Of a DNA stretch of 64,000 bases, positions 42,650 to 53,215 are shown one piece after another. A program made the translations under genes and the position numbers. The number at the start of each line of letters is the position of its first letter. The first letter of the stretch is position 1. The stretch lies in assembly GCA_026168455.1 (NCBI GenBank), contig CM047431.1, positions 4,431,603-4,495,602 on the forward strand, read 5' to 3'. The stretch is from Theocolax elegans (taxonomy: Eukaryota > Arthropoda > Insecta > Hymenoptera > Cerocephalidae). The notes beneath the pieces were generated by a model. That model was given only the letters and a program-made list of their open reading frames with translations, did no database searches and was not told the DNA's origin.

Positions 42650-43007
42650 GATATATAAGTTTAAGTTTAATCGGCATTGCTGTGTTATTTCATCTGTCAT
42701 TTCTTCTGTGATTCATTGCGTCATTATACGTCATTTTTGTTACTATTTATTTATTTATTCATTGTATTCATTATATATATTCTTTTTTATTTTATATTGC
42801 GGTTGATATGCGAACGCTAACTATTTTGTTATTTATTTTTAAGTTTTAATTTATTAATCTATGAATCAATTGTATATATATTTTATTTTGTTATGGAATT
42901 TTATATTATTATCTAGTTTTAAAAAAGTTTTACTCTATGTATCAGTTCGCTTTAGTGCCTATGGGGTTTCTACCCCATAATTTGCCCAATAAATACATCA
43001 ATCAATC
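42650..43007 (+). mobile_element. LINE copy ii: 5'-truncated 3' UTR only
   Basis: About 350 bp between satellite pieces S2 and S3. It ends with the hairpin TATGGGG/CCCCATA (about 42958-42977), CCAATAAATACA and (TCAA)3. The 3' architecture is the same as in copies iii-v, and it is again on the plus strand. Confidence 0.7.
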
Positions 43008-43265
43008 AATCTCTCTCTCTCTATCTCTCATTCTCCCCCACATTCTCTCTCTCCATCTCTCATTCTCTCTCTATCACTCATTCCCTCTCTCATTCTCTCA
43101 CTCTCTCCCTCACACTCCATCACAATCCCTCATTCATATTCACTCTCTCCCTCTCACAGTCCCTCATTCTTACTCGCTCTCAGTCTCGCACCATATCACT
43201 CTTTCCCTCTCACAGTTCCTCATTCTTACTCACTCTTACTCTCGCACTCCCTCTCTCTCTCTCTC
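43008..43265 (+). repeat. Pyrimidine-rich satellite, block S3
   Basis: CT-rich block whose order of words (CACACTCC, ACAATCCCTCATTCATATTC, CTCTCCCTC, CTCGCACTCCCTC) matches block S5 at about 57805-58010. It ends in (CT)n at the 5' junction of LINE copy iii. Confidence 0.92.
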
Positions 43266-43723
43266 TGTGAGTATATTCAGTCGCTTTCGCGCGCTCTCTT
43301 CTATTGTTGTGAATATCTTGCTGCCACCTTCTGCCCTCGGGCGTTTTTGTTCCAGATTCTTGTACGCTAACTTATGCAAGTCATCTTGGGGTAATAAATT
43401 CTTTGTTCCAAGAATTGGCCTGCATCTTATTTAACTAAACCTACATCGTTCCAAAAGTGAGGTTAGCTTGTTGTGTGGCATCTTTTCGTTTTCTGCGCCG
43501 TTTGGTTGAAGCCAGGTTATTGTGGGTTGGCAACACTGCTCCAAACTTGTGGCCTTGAAGCCGAGCTCGATCAACTGATTGCTGAGCGACATCTGCTGAC
43601 CCTCGCTTCGAGACTTGGTGAGTCGTCGTCTGCTCGGCTGTACTGCGTCTACGGATCAGCGTAGTGATTATTTTTAATTTTAACTTGCGCATGTGTGCAT
43701 AGCTTCGAAACCTGGTCTACATT

Positions 43724-45000
43724 GTGTCGCGTTATATGTTAGCTGCGGTGTCGGGGTCGCTTTGCCCTATTTGTAAGTGTAAATTTACGCGATTCTCACA
43801 AGCGACAGTGTGCGCGAGTTGTAATTCGAAAGTCCACAATAAATGTATCGGTTCACACGCAATTTCAGACTCGCCTGAGTGTTGCGCCATCGTGGAGAAA
43901 ATCAAGAGGGCAGCACCTCCTGGGTCGCCTAGCGCTGGCGCTCCCTCCACATCGGTGTCTGAGTCAGGCGCAGGCACGGCTGCGCAGGGCACGCCCTCCG
44001 TCGCGGCTCGCCCGTTAAAACGACCAGCCACACCCGCATCGCCATCGAACGAGCAGGTAGTCAAGCAACCGCGCTCGGGTGGGTTGGATCTTTCGCCCCT
44101 TCCTAACAGCGAACTGGTTACCGCGATGGAGAATGAGCCGCCTAGGTGGTTTCTCGAATATATGAGCAACATTGCTACGCGCGTCGAAAATAACGTTGTA
44201 GACCGCGTGCAAAAATCAATTAATGATCAGCTTGCGGAAATTGGTGGGCGTTTTGATGCTATTCGCACTGAACTACAGGCGACACGGGGCGAAGTCGACT
44301 TGCTCGCGCATGCTACTGCCGAGGTTCGATCGTATATTATGTCCATTCGTGACGAAGTCAGCGCGCTTTCTCGCTCTACTGAAAGGCGCATTGAGGAATT
44401 AAGTACCCGCGTGCGGGCGTCTGAAGAGGTGCGTGCGAATATGATATCAACGGGCAATCCTCAGTCGGTCTCGGATTTCACAGTGGGTTCGCGCTTTCAG
44501 TCGGATCCCTGTGAAATCTTACTGCTTGGTGTTCCGGACGCGGTCTCGCATGGTGACGACGACATCGTTAAACTTTTGCTTGGAGCGTTAGGGCTGCGCT
44601 TGATATTTAACCAGGTCACAGATACGCGTAAATGGGATCCGCGGCGCCGCGCTCGGTCCGTATCGGGTCATTCTATGACATTCGTGATACCATTATGGCG
44701 CGTAGCGGGAGGTTGAGCGGCCAAAATGCCCAGAGCATTTTTGGCGCGGGCGGTACCGCGAGTCTGTATATCAGACCTATTTGGCCCAAACCGGTCCACG
44801 CAATTTGGTCCAGAGCCCTCCGCGAATCAAATCGCTTGCATTACGCTAGGCCTGTAGTGCGCAATTTGCAGGTTTTTATAAGAGCGAGTGAGAGAGATAG
44901 CCAGCTTATCCCAGTGGATGCTAATACTAATTTTAGTAAATTTGAGCCAACTATCAACATAAGTAATAATCGCGATGGCCCCTCGGGCGCGTCTGCGTGA
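43724..45000 (+). pseudogene. LINE copy iii ORF1: PHD finger, coiled coil, C-terminal domain
   Basis: The N-terminal PHD-like finger is CPICKCKFTRF ... CASCNSKVHNKC ... ECC. A Ser/Pro-rich linker and a long coiled coil (DRVQKSINDQLAEIGGRFDA) follow, then a domain starting CEILLLGVPDAV that corresponds to the C-terminal domain of copy iv ORF1. A frameshift near 44640-44715 moves the reading to the frame ending at 45000 (HYARPVVRNLQVFIRA). The stop is TGA followed by CTAG, and ORF2 continues in the same frame without an ATG. Confidence 0.83.
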
Positions 45001-46247
45001 CTAGTTCCTAACATAAATAGATTTAGTATTTTCCACGTAAATATAAATAGAATTAAATCACATTTTGCGGCGTTGGAAACTCTAATACACCCGCGCGCTT
45101 TTAATGTAATATCCATTTCTGAAACCTTCCTCACTCCACTTGATGCAACTGAAATTATTCAACTGCAACATTATAACCTGTTTAGGAATGATCGTATCGG
45201 TAAAGAGGGGGGGGGGGTGCCTATGTCAAAAATTTATACAAAGTCAAGGTCGTGGGTCAATCGGACCCGATTTTCAATAACTCACCAGAGTTGCTCATGT
45301 TGGATGTCTCGTGCAGTCTGATTAAAGTTTTAGTTTGTGTAGTATATAGGCGCCCGGGCGCTACCATGCCTTCGTTATTTTTTGATTTATTGTCGGATTT
45401 AGGTTCTGCGTACGAGCATATAGTTATCACGGGTGACTTTAATATCAATTTTTATCGGCCGTGCGCCGCTGTTGACTTTATGTTTTCGCGCTTAAATGAA
45501 CTTAATCTAATGCTAATCCCATCAGAACCTACGCATCATGCACAATGCGTTGACTATATTTCGCATACATGACTCGATATCTTCATTTTACGCGATAACA
45601 TGATCAACTTTAATTTTTCCAAGTCCGATGTACCGTTTTTGGCCGATTCAGGGCACGATGCCATTATGATTAGCTTAAATTTAGAGAGGCCGAAGCGTCA
45701 GCCGAACTGGTATAAGTCGCGTAGGTTAGGCGGGTTTGACGGCGATTGTTTCGCTCGGGCCTTCAGCTATAACCCTGAACTAGCTCTTACGGATCGTCCC
45801 GCGACTCTGCATGCCGAATCGAATTTGGGCTTTCCTGCTATGTTCAATGATCGTGCCCAAATTCATGACGACGAGATGGCTGTCGACTCTGCGGTGCGGG
45901 ATTTGAGCAACGCCATCGTTCACGCGTATGACCAGCTGGCGCCGGTCAGGTTACTTACCACGGTCAACAAGCGTAAACCCTGGATTACACCCAATGTTAA
46001 TCGTTTGATTAAGGAGAGGAAGCGAGCGTACCGAACTGCCAAACACAGCAACGATCCAAATGATTTTGCCAGATATCGCCGCCTGCGCAGTGAGGCTTCG
46101 TGTGCCTTAGAGTCGGCTAAATTTGAATATATAAATCGCGAGTTAAACACGGCCGTTGATGCCAAATCAAAGTGGCGTATCTTGAAGAGCTGTGGCGTTT
46201 CGGGGCGATCGAGGCCTTCACCTTCTGCGCTATTCCCTCTGGACGTA
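45001..46247 (+). pseudogene. LINE copy iii ORF2, endonuclease part
   Basis: AP-type endonuclease: FHVNINRIKSH, SISETFLTP, VVYRRPG, ITGDFNIN, and SGHDAIMI at the SDH position. Breaks are a frameshift in a run of G near 45208 and a TGA after SHT at 45570-45572, where the homologous copy iv has Trp (DTWLDVII). A linker (KRKPWITPNVNRLIKERKRAYR) follows. The first in-frame ATG (45073) lies after the first endonuclease motif, so translation probably comes from ORF1 readthrough. Confidence 0.83.
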
Positions 46248-46251
46248 TTAA

Positions 46252-49063
46252 GGGGTCAAGCCTGGGTTAACTGCTCAAAAAATCGATTTTTTTTTATTAA
46301 CTTTTTTTAAAGTATTTCTTACATAAAACATTATCCCAAAATTTGAAAAAAAACAAACAATTTTTTCGCAAGTTATAATTGAAATAAAGTAAGCATCAAT
46401 AGACATTATTTCTCTAAAATTATTTTTGCAAAAAAAGACATTTTATTTTAATTTAACTAAAATAATAATTGCGAGGTTTTCGACGTTTACATACAAGTAT
46501 ATTAAACGAAGCAACTATCAAGCGTAGAGTTTGGTAAAGTAGAAATCTACTTAACCATACGATTCAAATTTAATAGTTAATAAATAAATGATTCTTTTTA
46601 CTCTAATATACTGCACAAATACGTACAGTTCTATTTGAAGTAAATATTGCCTGCATTGATAAAGTATTTACATTATTTTAGTAAATACTCAGTGGATTTT
46701 AAATTAAAAGTATATTTTTAACTTTAAATTTTATTAGTTTTAAGAAATTAATTATAAGCTTATACAAAAAACGAGCAGTAAAACAAATGCCAGACTCAAG
46801 TAACAGAATACCTGGTACATCTGCTCATAAAAAAATTATCAACATCAGTAAAATCCAACTACGATGCACTTCCATCAACATTGATCCAGATCAAGTAAAA
46901 AGTTAAAAACTGATACCATTGAAGAAAGTAGCACAGAAAATAAAATTATAGATATATCACTACTTTTCCCAACATTAGAAGAATTTTTAGTTTGTCAGAA
47001 TTGTCATGGTACAGTTAAATTTTCTGAAGTTGATGTGAGAGGTTTGGGAAGTAAAATAACAATAACATGTACAAACTGTTTTAAGGTATTTGTTATTGAT
47101 TCAAGTAGAAAAGTTGGAAAAAAAGTAACGCTTATGAAATAAATAGACGTTAGTGTACACAATGAGAACTCTTGGTCATGGGCATGCTGGTTTAGTTACT
47201 TTTTGTGGAAATATGGATTTGCCGAGTCCAGTTTCTCACAGTAATTATGACATTATTAATACAGAGATAAAAAATGTTTGTAAAGAAGTTGGTAAACAGT
47301 CTATGAAAGCAACTGTCGAGCAAGTATATGATTCAACAAGTCAGAATTGCCATATAAGTGTATCAGGTGATGGTTCTTGGAGGAAGCGAGGATTCAATTC
47401 TCTTCAAGGTGTTGATACTGCATGAGAATGAAAAAGTAATTGACGTTCCTCCAAAGCAATATTTTTGCAGAGCATGTGAATTGCGACCAGAAGAAGAAAC
47501 AAAAGAATATAGAGAGTGGTACTTTACGGCATGAAATATACTAATTATATTGGAGGTTTGAAACACTTTCACAAATAAGTACACATAAAATAACTTCAAC
47601 CACATAATATCGCACTAAGCACAAATACACTGAGCATAACAAAACACTTATTTATAATTTTATCTGTATTCTGCAAATATTGTATATCTAAGTGTTGACA
47701 CATTGGTTATGCTGAAATGGAGAAACAAAGAATCAATTTCTTGACATAAACAAAATATAAATTTTATGCAAATACTTATCTGATATAATTTGTTCATGCA
47801 GTTTTATAAACCACTAGTTTTTTTTACTTATGTTATTTAGATATTATATAATATAATATATATAATATATAATTCTACTTGATATTATAATAGCTTAAAA
47901 CTGAACTACAAACGTGTGGCTGGTGCACACTTCCATTAGCAGCTGTAACACTATATATGCCTCTCTCTTTCTCTATCACGTGACAAGGCAATCCGAAAAA
48001 TCAATAATTTTATGGAAGACTTGTCATGTGAGAGAGAGAGAAAGAGATATTGTACACAACTGTCAAACAGTATTTGTTTTTACTGCATTCTTTACATACT
48101 TTTAATTAAATTTAATGCTTATAATAAAAATTTTAATCATATAATATAATATAATAATCATAGTATAAATATTATTATATAAAATAGTCATAAACTATAT
48201 ATAAAATAATCATGTATTAATATTCAATAATAGCTAAGTATTCTTTTAGTTTTAAAAAATTTTATTCCTCTTTTTATAAAGAAACTGATTCTTGAAGTTG
48301 ACTTTCTGTTATTTTAGATAATACATGTATATTAAAAAAATATACTGAGTATTATATTAATAAAACCAGAAAAAAGTCACTATAAACCTATTAAATATAC
48401 ATATTATTAAGATTACACATACAAATTGTACGATACCTGAAGAATATGGTATTAGAATTATAAAATAAGTAAAACTTTAAATCTAATAAGTGAAACTTTA
48501 AATGCATTTATCTCATTAATGCTTTTTTAATGATTTTAGCTTACTTGCCGCAGGATATTTCAGAGCCAGGTTGATGAATCACTTTGAAATTTTGGGGAAA
48601 CTGTTAAAATATATATTTCTACGGACTTATGTTGCCCAATTTTCAAAAAGATAAGTTTTAGGTGAATGTTATGTACGTATACGTACATAACATTCACTAT
48701 TTTTCTTGTTATTATCAACTTTTATATTTAATACATTGTTATTAATTTTTTTCAGAAAAGGAAAAACATAAGTCTGTAAACGTATATTCCATGAACATTT
48801 TAAGCCTTATTAGACATTAAAAGATGCATTCAATGCTTCAATATCCTACGGCAACTGCAAAAATTAATCAATTTTTTAATATCATTATAAGTTTAATAAC
48901 CAGGATTAAAAATGCATTATAAACATTTTTTATATTGATAAATATAATGTATAATACATATATATTATATAAAAAAATTAATATGTGAGAAGAATTAAAA
49001 AAAAAAAATTATTCTAATAATAATTATTTATTTATTGAAAACATTTAACCCAGGCTTGACCCC
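46252..49063 (+). mobile_element. Kolobok-like DNA transposon in LINE copy iii
   Basis: TTAA at 46248-46251 and 49064-49067 bracket perfect 19-bp inverted ends GGGGTCAAGCCTGGGTTAA. A degenerate transposase lies on the plus strand near the left end; the rest is AT-rich and noncoding. Removing it rejoins the LINE ORF2 between the linker and the RT domain. Confidence 0.9.
46787..47535 (+). pseudogene. N-terminal part of Kolobok-type transposase
   Basis: Starts MPDSSNRIPGTSAHKK. It then has a zinc ribbon (CQNCHGTVKF ... CTNCFKVF) and, after a frameshift near 47140, MRTLGHGHAGLVTFCGNM and SGDGSWRKRGFNSLQG, the well-conserved DGSW-x-x-RG block of this transposase type. A further shift leads to FCRACELRPEEETKEYREW. 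The catalytic C-terminal half is missing. It complements the C-terminal fragment seen at 28711-29110, though they belong to different elements. Confidence 0.8.
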
Positions 49064-50757
49064 TTAAACGCGCATTATGCTACTGTCTCGTGTCAATCTG
49101 ACCCGGTTTCGCGACATGTGCTGACGCATGTTTTGGTTTTTGCCTCAGTAACCACTTTAAGTTGTTTTGACTTCGAGCGTGTCACTGTCACCAGTGTCAG
49201 TGAGGCGTTGGGTGGGGCAACCTGGCGGGCGACGGGTGCTGATGGAATCTCCGTTCCGATGCATAAGATCGCGAGCTCGTATTTTTTGAGACCTATATAT
49301 ATTTTGAATAATTGTCATGCGTTGATAAACATACTTTACTTAGCTAAAACAATGATATTATATAATCTAGTATTTACTACTTACGGCTGTTGCTGGTGCA
49401 CACTTCCATCTAGCAGCTGTAACACTATATATGCCTCTCTCTTTTCTCTATCACGTGACAAGGCAATCGAAAAATCAATAATTTTATGGAAGACTTGTCA
49501 TGTGAGAGAGAGAGAAAGAGATATTGTACACAACTGTCAAACAGTATTTGTTTTTACTGCATTCTTTACATACTTTTAATTAAATTTAATGCTTATAATA
49601 AAAATTTTAATCATATAATATAATATAATAATCATAGTATAAATATTATTATATAAAATAGTCATAAACTATATATAAAATAATCATGTATTAATATTCA
49701 ATAATAGCTAAGTATTCTTTTAGTTTTAAAAAATTTTATTCCTCTTTTTATAAAGAAACTGATTCTTGAAGTTGACTTTCTGTTATTTTAGATAATACAT
49801 GTATATTAAAAAATATACTGAGTATTATATTAATAAAACCAGAAAAAAGTCACTATAAACCTATTAAATATACATATTATTAAGATTACACATACAAATT
49901 GTACGATACCTGAAGAATATGGTATTAGAATTATAAAATAAGTAAAACTTTAAATCTAATAAGTGAAACTTTAAATGCATTTATCTCATTAATGCTTTTT
50001 TAATGATTTTAGCTTACTTGCCGCAGGATATTTCAGAGCCAGGTTGATGAATCACTTTGAAATTTTGGGGAAACTGTTAAAATATATATTTCTACGGACT
50101 TATGTTGCCCAATTTTCAAAAAGATAAGTTTTAGGTGAATGTTATGTACGTATACGTACATAACATTCACTATTTTTCTTGTTATTATCAACTTTTATAT
50201 TTAATACATTGTTATTAATTTTTTTTCAGAAAAGGAAAAACATAAGTCTGTAAACGTATATTCCATGAACATTTTAAGCCTTATTAGACATTAAAAGATG
50301 CATTCAATGCTTCAATATCCTACGGCAACTGCAAAAATTAATCAATTTTTTAATATCATTATAAGTTTAATAACCAGGATTAAAAATGCATTATAAACAT
50401 TTTTTATATTGATAAATATAATGTATAATACATATATATTATATAAAAAAAATTAATATGTGAGAAGAATTAAAAAAAAAAAATTATTCTAATAATAATT
50501 ATTTATTTATTGAAAACATTTAACCCAGGCTTGACCCCTTAAACGCGCATTATGCTACTGTCTCGTGTCAATCTGACCCGGTTTCGCGACATGTGCTGAC
50601 GCATGTTTTGGTTTTTGCCTCAGTAACCACTTTAAGTTGTTTTGACTTCGAGCGTGTCACTGTCACCAGTGTCAGTGAGGCGTTGGGTGGGGCAACCTGG
50701 CGGGCGACGGGTGCTGATGGAATCTCCGTTCCGATGCATAAGATCGCGAGCTCGTCT
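47917..50757 (+). repeat. 1.47-kb duplication with about 110-bp filler
   Basis: Copy A (about 47917-49282) and copy B (about 49393-50757) have matching landmarks at an offset of 1474-1475 bp. Both span the right part of Kolobok, its TTAA border and the first about 215 bp of the LINE RT region. They are separated by about 110 bp of sequence (49283-49392) absent elsewhere in the window. Copy B leads into the intact RT frame, while copy A ends abruptly at CGAGCTCGT. Confidence 0.92.
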
Positions 50758-52278
50758 TTATTGGGTCACTTGGCGGACATCGTCGATGCCTCGCTTCAGG
50801 CGGGCTGTTTTCCCTCGTTATGGAAGAGGGTGCTGCTGTACCCACTGGCTAAGTCCAGTGTGTGCAACAGTATTACTGATACTAGACCTATAGCTCGGCT
50901 GTGTGAGGTGTCGAAGTTGCTAGAACGGATAGTCCATGGGCAGCTGTTGCGATACTTGGAAACGAATGATCTCCTTTCTTGCAGACAGGCTGGTTTCCGC
51001 AGGGGACATAGTACGCAATCGGCATTACTCGGAGTATTGGAGGATGTCCGTAGGGGCATCGATCAGCGTATGGTGACGCTGCTAGTCCTATTCGACTTCT
51101 CAAAAGCTTTTGATACGGTCCCTCATGGTACTCTCCTCCATAAGCTTCGAGCGGTCGGTTGCTCTGATCGGGTTATTTGTTGGTTCTACGCGTACTTACA
51201 GGGCCGCATGCAGGCTGTTGAGGGTGATGGGGGCGACCGGTTTGGATGGTCCGCTGTTCATGCAGGCGTCCCCCAGGGTAGTGTCTTAAGACCCCTCTTG
51301 TTTTTAATTTTTATAAATGACCTGCCTGCGGTCTTGGAGTACTCGTAATACATGATTTTTGCAGATAATACACAGCTATATTATTCTTTTCCCCCTGCGG
51401 AGTTCGGCTTGGCGGTGGAAAGGATGACACGGGATGCAGGGGCGGTCGCGGACTGGGCGACTTTGAATGGTCTGAAACTGAATGTCTCCAAGACGAAGGT
51501 CATTCTGCTGGGTAGTCAACAATATATCTCTAGATTCGATCTTGGGGACATTCAGAGGGTGTGTGTGAATGATGAGCCATTGCAGTATGAGAGTGCCGTT
51601 AAATCTTTGGGGGTGTGGATTACGCCGTCCTTGGAATGGATCAAACACGTGCAATCGATCTCACAGAGTGTACATGGTGTGCTGCACTCCCTCAGATTCT
51701 ATAAGCGAGCCTTGTCCAGAGGGTCGCGCAAGTCGCTGGTCGAGAGCTTGATCTGGCCTTACCTGGACTATGCATGTGCGGTTTACAATGACGTTGACCA
51801 GACACGAGAATTAAAGCTTCAAAGATTGGTCAATGCGTGTGTGCGCTTTGTCTGGGGTAATATTCCCAGACGGGCGCATGTCACGCCCTATCGGTTGGAA
51901 ATGGGTTGGCTGTCGGTTGGGCACAGGAGGCTTTACCTCATTGGTTCCCTGGCATTTAAAATCATCTCAACTTCATCTCCGTCATATCTACGTAACCATT
52001 TCATTCAGACTGACTCTCGCCCAAACGTCCGTGTCTCTTCTCGTTTGCAGTGGCGGCCTCTTACCTACCTTCCACCCAGGACTGAGGCGCTGAATCGGTC
52101 CTTCACTATCACTGCTTCCAGACTCCTTAACAACTTTCCCGACCTAGTCTTCGACCTCGATCGCCTTCATTCATTTCAACATCAACTTCGTGATTACCTT
52201 ACTGGGCTTGACCGACAGACCTGGAGTAGGCGCGTGGAGGAGGAGGGTATTACCCTGTCTGAGGTCCCGTCGTGGTGA
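50543..52278 (+). pseudogene. LINE copy iii ORF2, reverse transcriptase part
   Basis: RT motifs: CNSITDTRPIARLCEVSKLL, QAGFRRGHSTQSALL, LFDFSKAFDTVPH, AGVPQGSVLRPLLF and FADNTQLYYSF. A stop (TAA) at 51346-51348 sits just before MIFADN. The catalytic FADD is FADN, so the second Asp of the active site is lost. The C-terminal region (YLDYACAVYNDV, NACVRFVWGN) extends to the stop at 52276-52278. Confidence 0.88.
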
Positions 52279-52631
52279 ACCCCGCATGTGTGGCCCTGGT
52301 GGCCGCGGCTCTGATCTATTGTAACTCATTTTACTTTATTTTATCTCTTGTTACATGTATCGCCGTGGCTGGTGCAATGCGCTATTTTATTTTATTTTAA
52401 GTACACAAGTTATGCGTTATGCGTTATATCAATGTATCTGTTATTTATTTTATTTATATTTGAATATTAACTGTTATTTAGTGTTCTGCTGGTAGCGTTA
52501 AATTAATCTAATCCAGCAAATGTTTACTTGTAAGACTGAGTAATGTATTTATTGTCATTGTAATATGTGCTACATTGGGGGCTGGCCCCCGTAGCCTAAT
52601 AAATTTTTATCAATCAATCAATCAATCAATC

Positions 52632-53215
52632 ACTCTCTCTCTCTCATTCTTAAACGCTCTCACTCTCGCACTATATCACTCTCTCCCTCATTCTCTCTCT
52701 CTCTCTCTCTCATTCTCTCTCTCTCTCTATCTCTCATTCTCTCTCTCTCTATCTCTCATTCTCTCTCTCTCTCTCTCATTCTCTCTCTCTCTCTATCTCT
52801 CATTCTCTCTCTCTCTCTATCTCTCATTCTCTCTACCTTTCTCTATATCTCTCATTCTCTCTCGCCCTGTACCTCTCGTTCTCTGTCTCTCTCTCTCTAT
52901 CTCTCATTCTCTCTCGCCCTGTACCTCTCGTTCTCTGTCTCTCTCTCTCTATCTCTCATTCTCTCTCGCCCCGTACCTCTCGTTCTCTGTCTCTCTCTCT
53001 ATCTCTCATTCTCTCTCGCCCTGTACCTCTCGTTCTCTATCTCTCTCTCGCCCTGTACCTCTCGTTCTCTGTCTCTCTCTCTATCTCTCATTCTCTCTAT
53101 CTCTCATTCTCTCTATCTCTTATTCTCTCTATCTCTCAATTTTGCTACCTCTCATTCTCTTTATCTCTCTCTATGTGACTCAATTAGATTAATTTCCATC
53201 TCTCTCTCTCTCTCT
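52632..53215 (+). repeat. Pyrimidine-rich satellite, block S4
   Basis: Begins CACTCTCTCTCTCTCATTC-TTAAACG, identical to an internal stretch of S5. A roughly 55-60 bp unit containing CCTGTACCTCTCGTTCTCTG is then repeated about five times. Its last part (CAATTTTGCTACCTCTC ... CTATGTG) is nearly the same as the end of S6. Confidence 0.93.

Larger units (their letters stand above)
43266..52631 (+). mobile_element. LINE copy iii (CR1/L2-type), split by Kolobok and a duplication
   Basis: 5' UTR 43266-43723, ORF1 43724-45000, ORF2 from 45001 with endonuclease to about 46247. A Kolobok element and a 1.47-kb duplication follow, then ORF2 continues from 50543 to 52278. The 3' UTR ends in hairpin GGGGG/CCCCC (about 52575-52590), TAATAAATT and (TCAA)n at about 52609-52631. 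Satellite flanks both ends. The clade call (CR1/L2-like group with PHD-type ORF1) is from domain layout. Confidence 0.88.
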
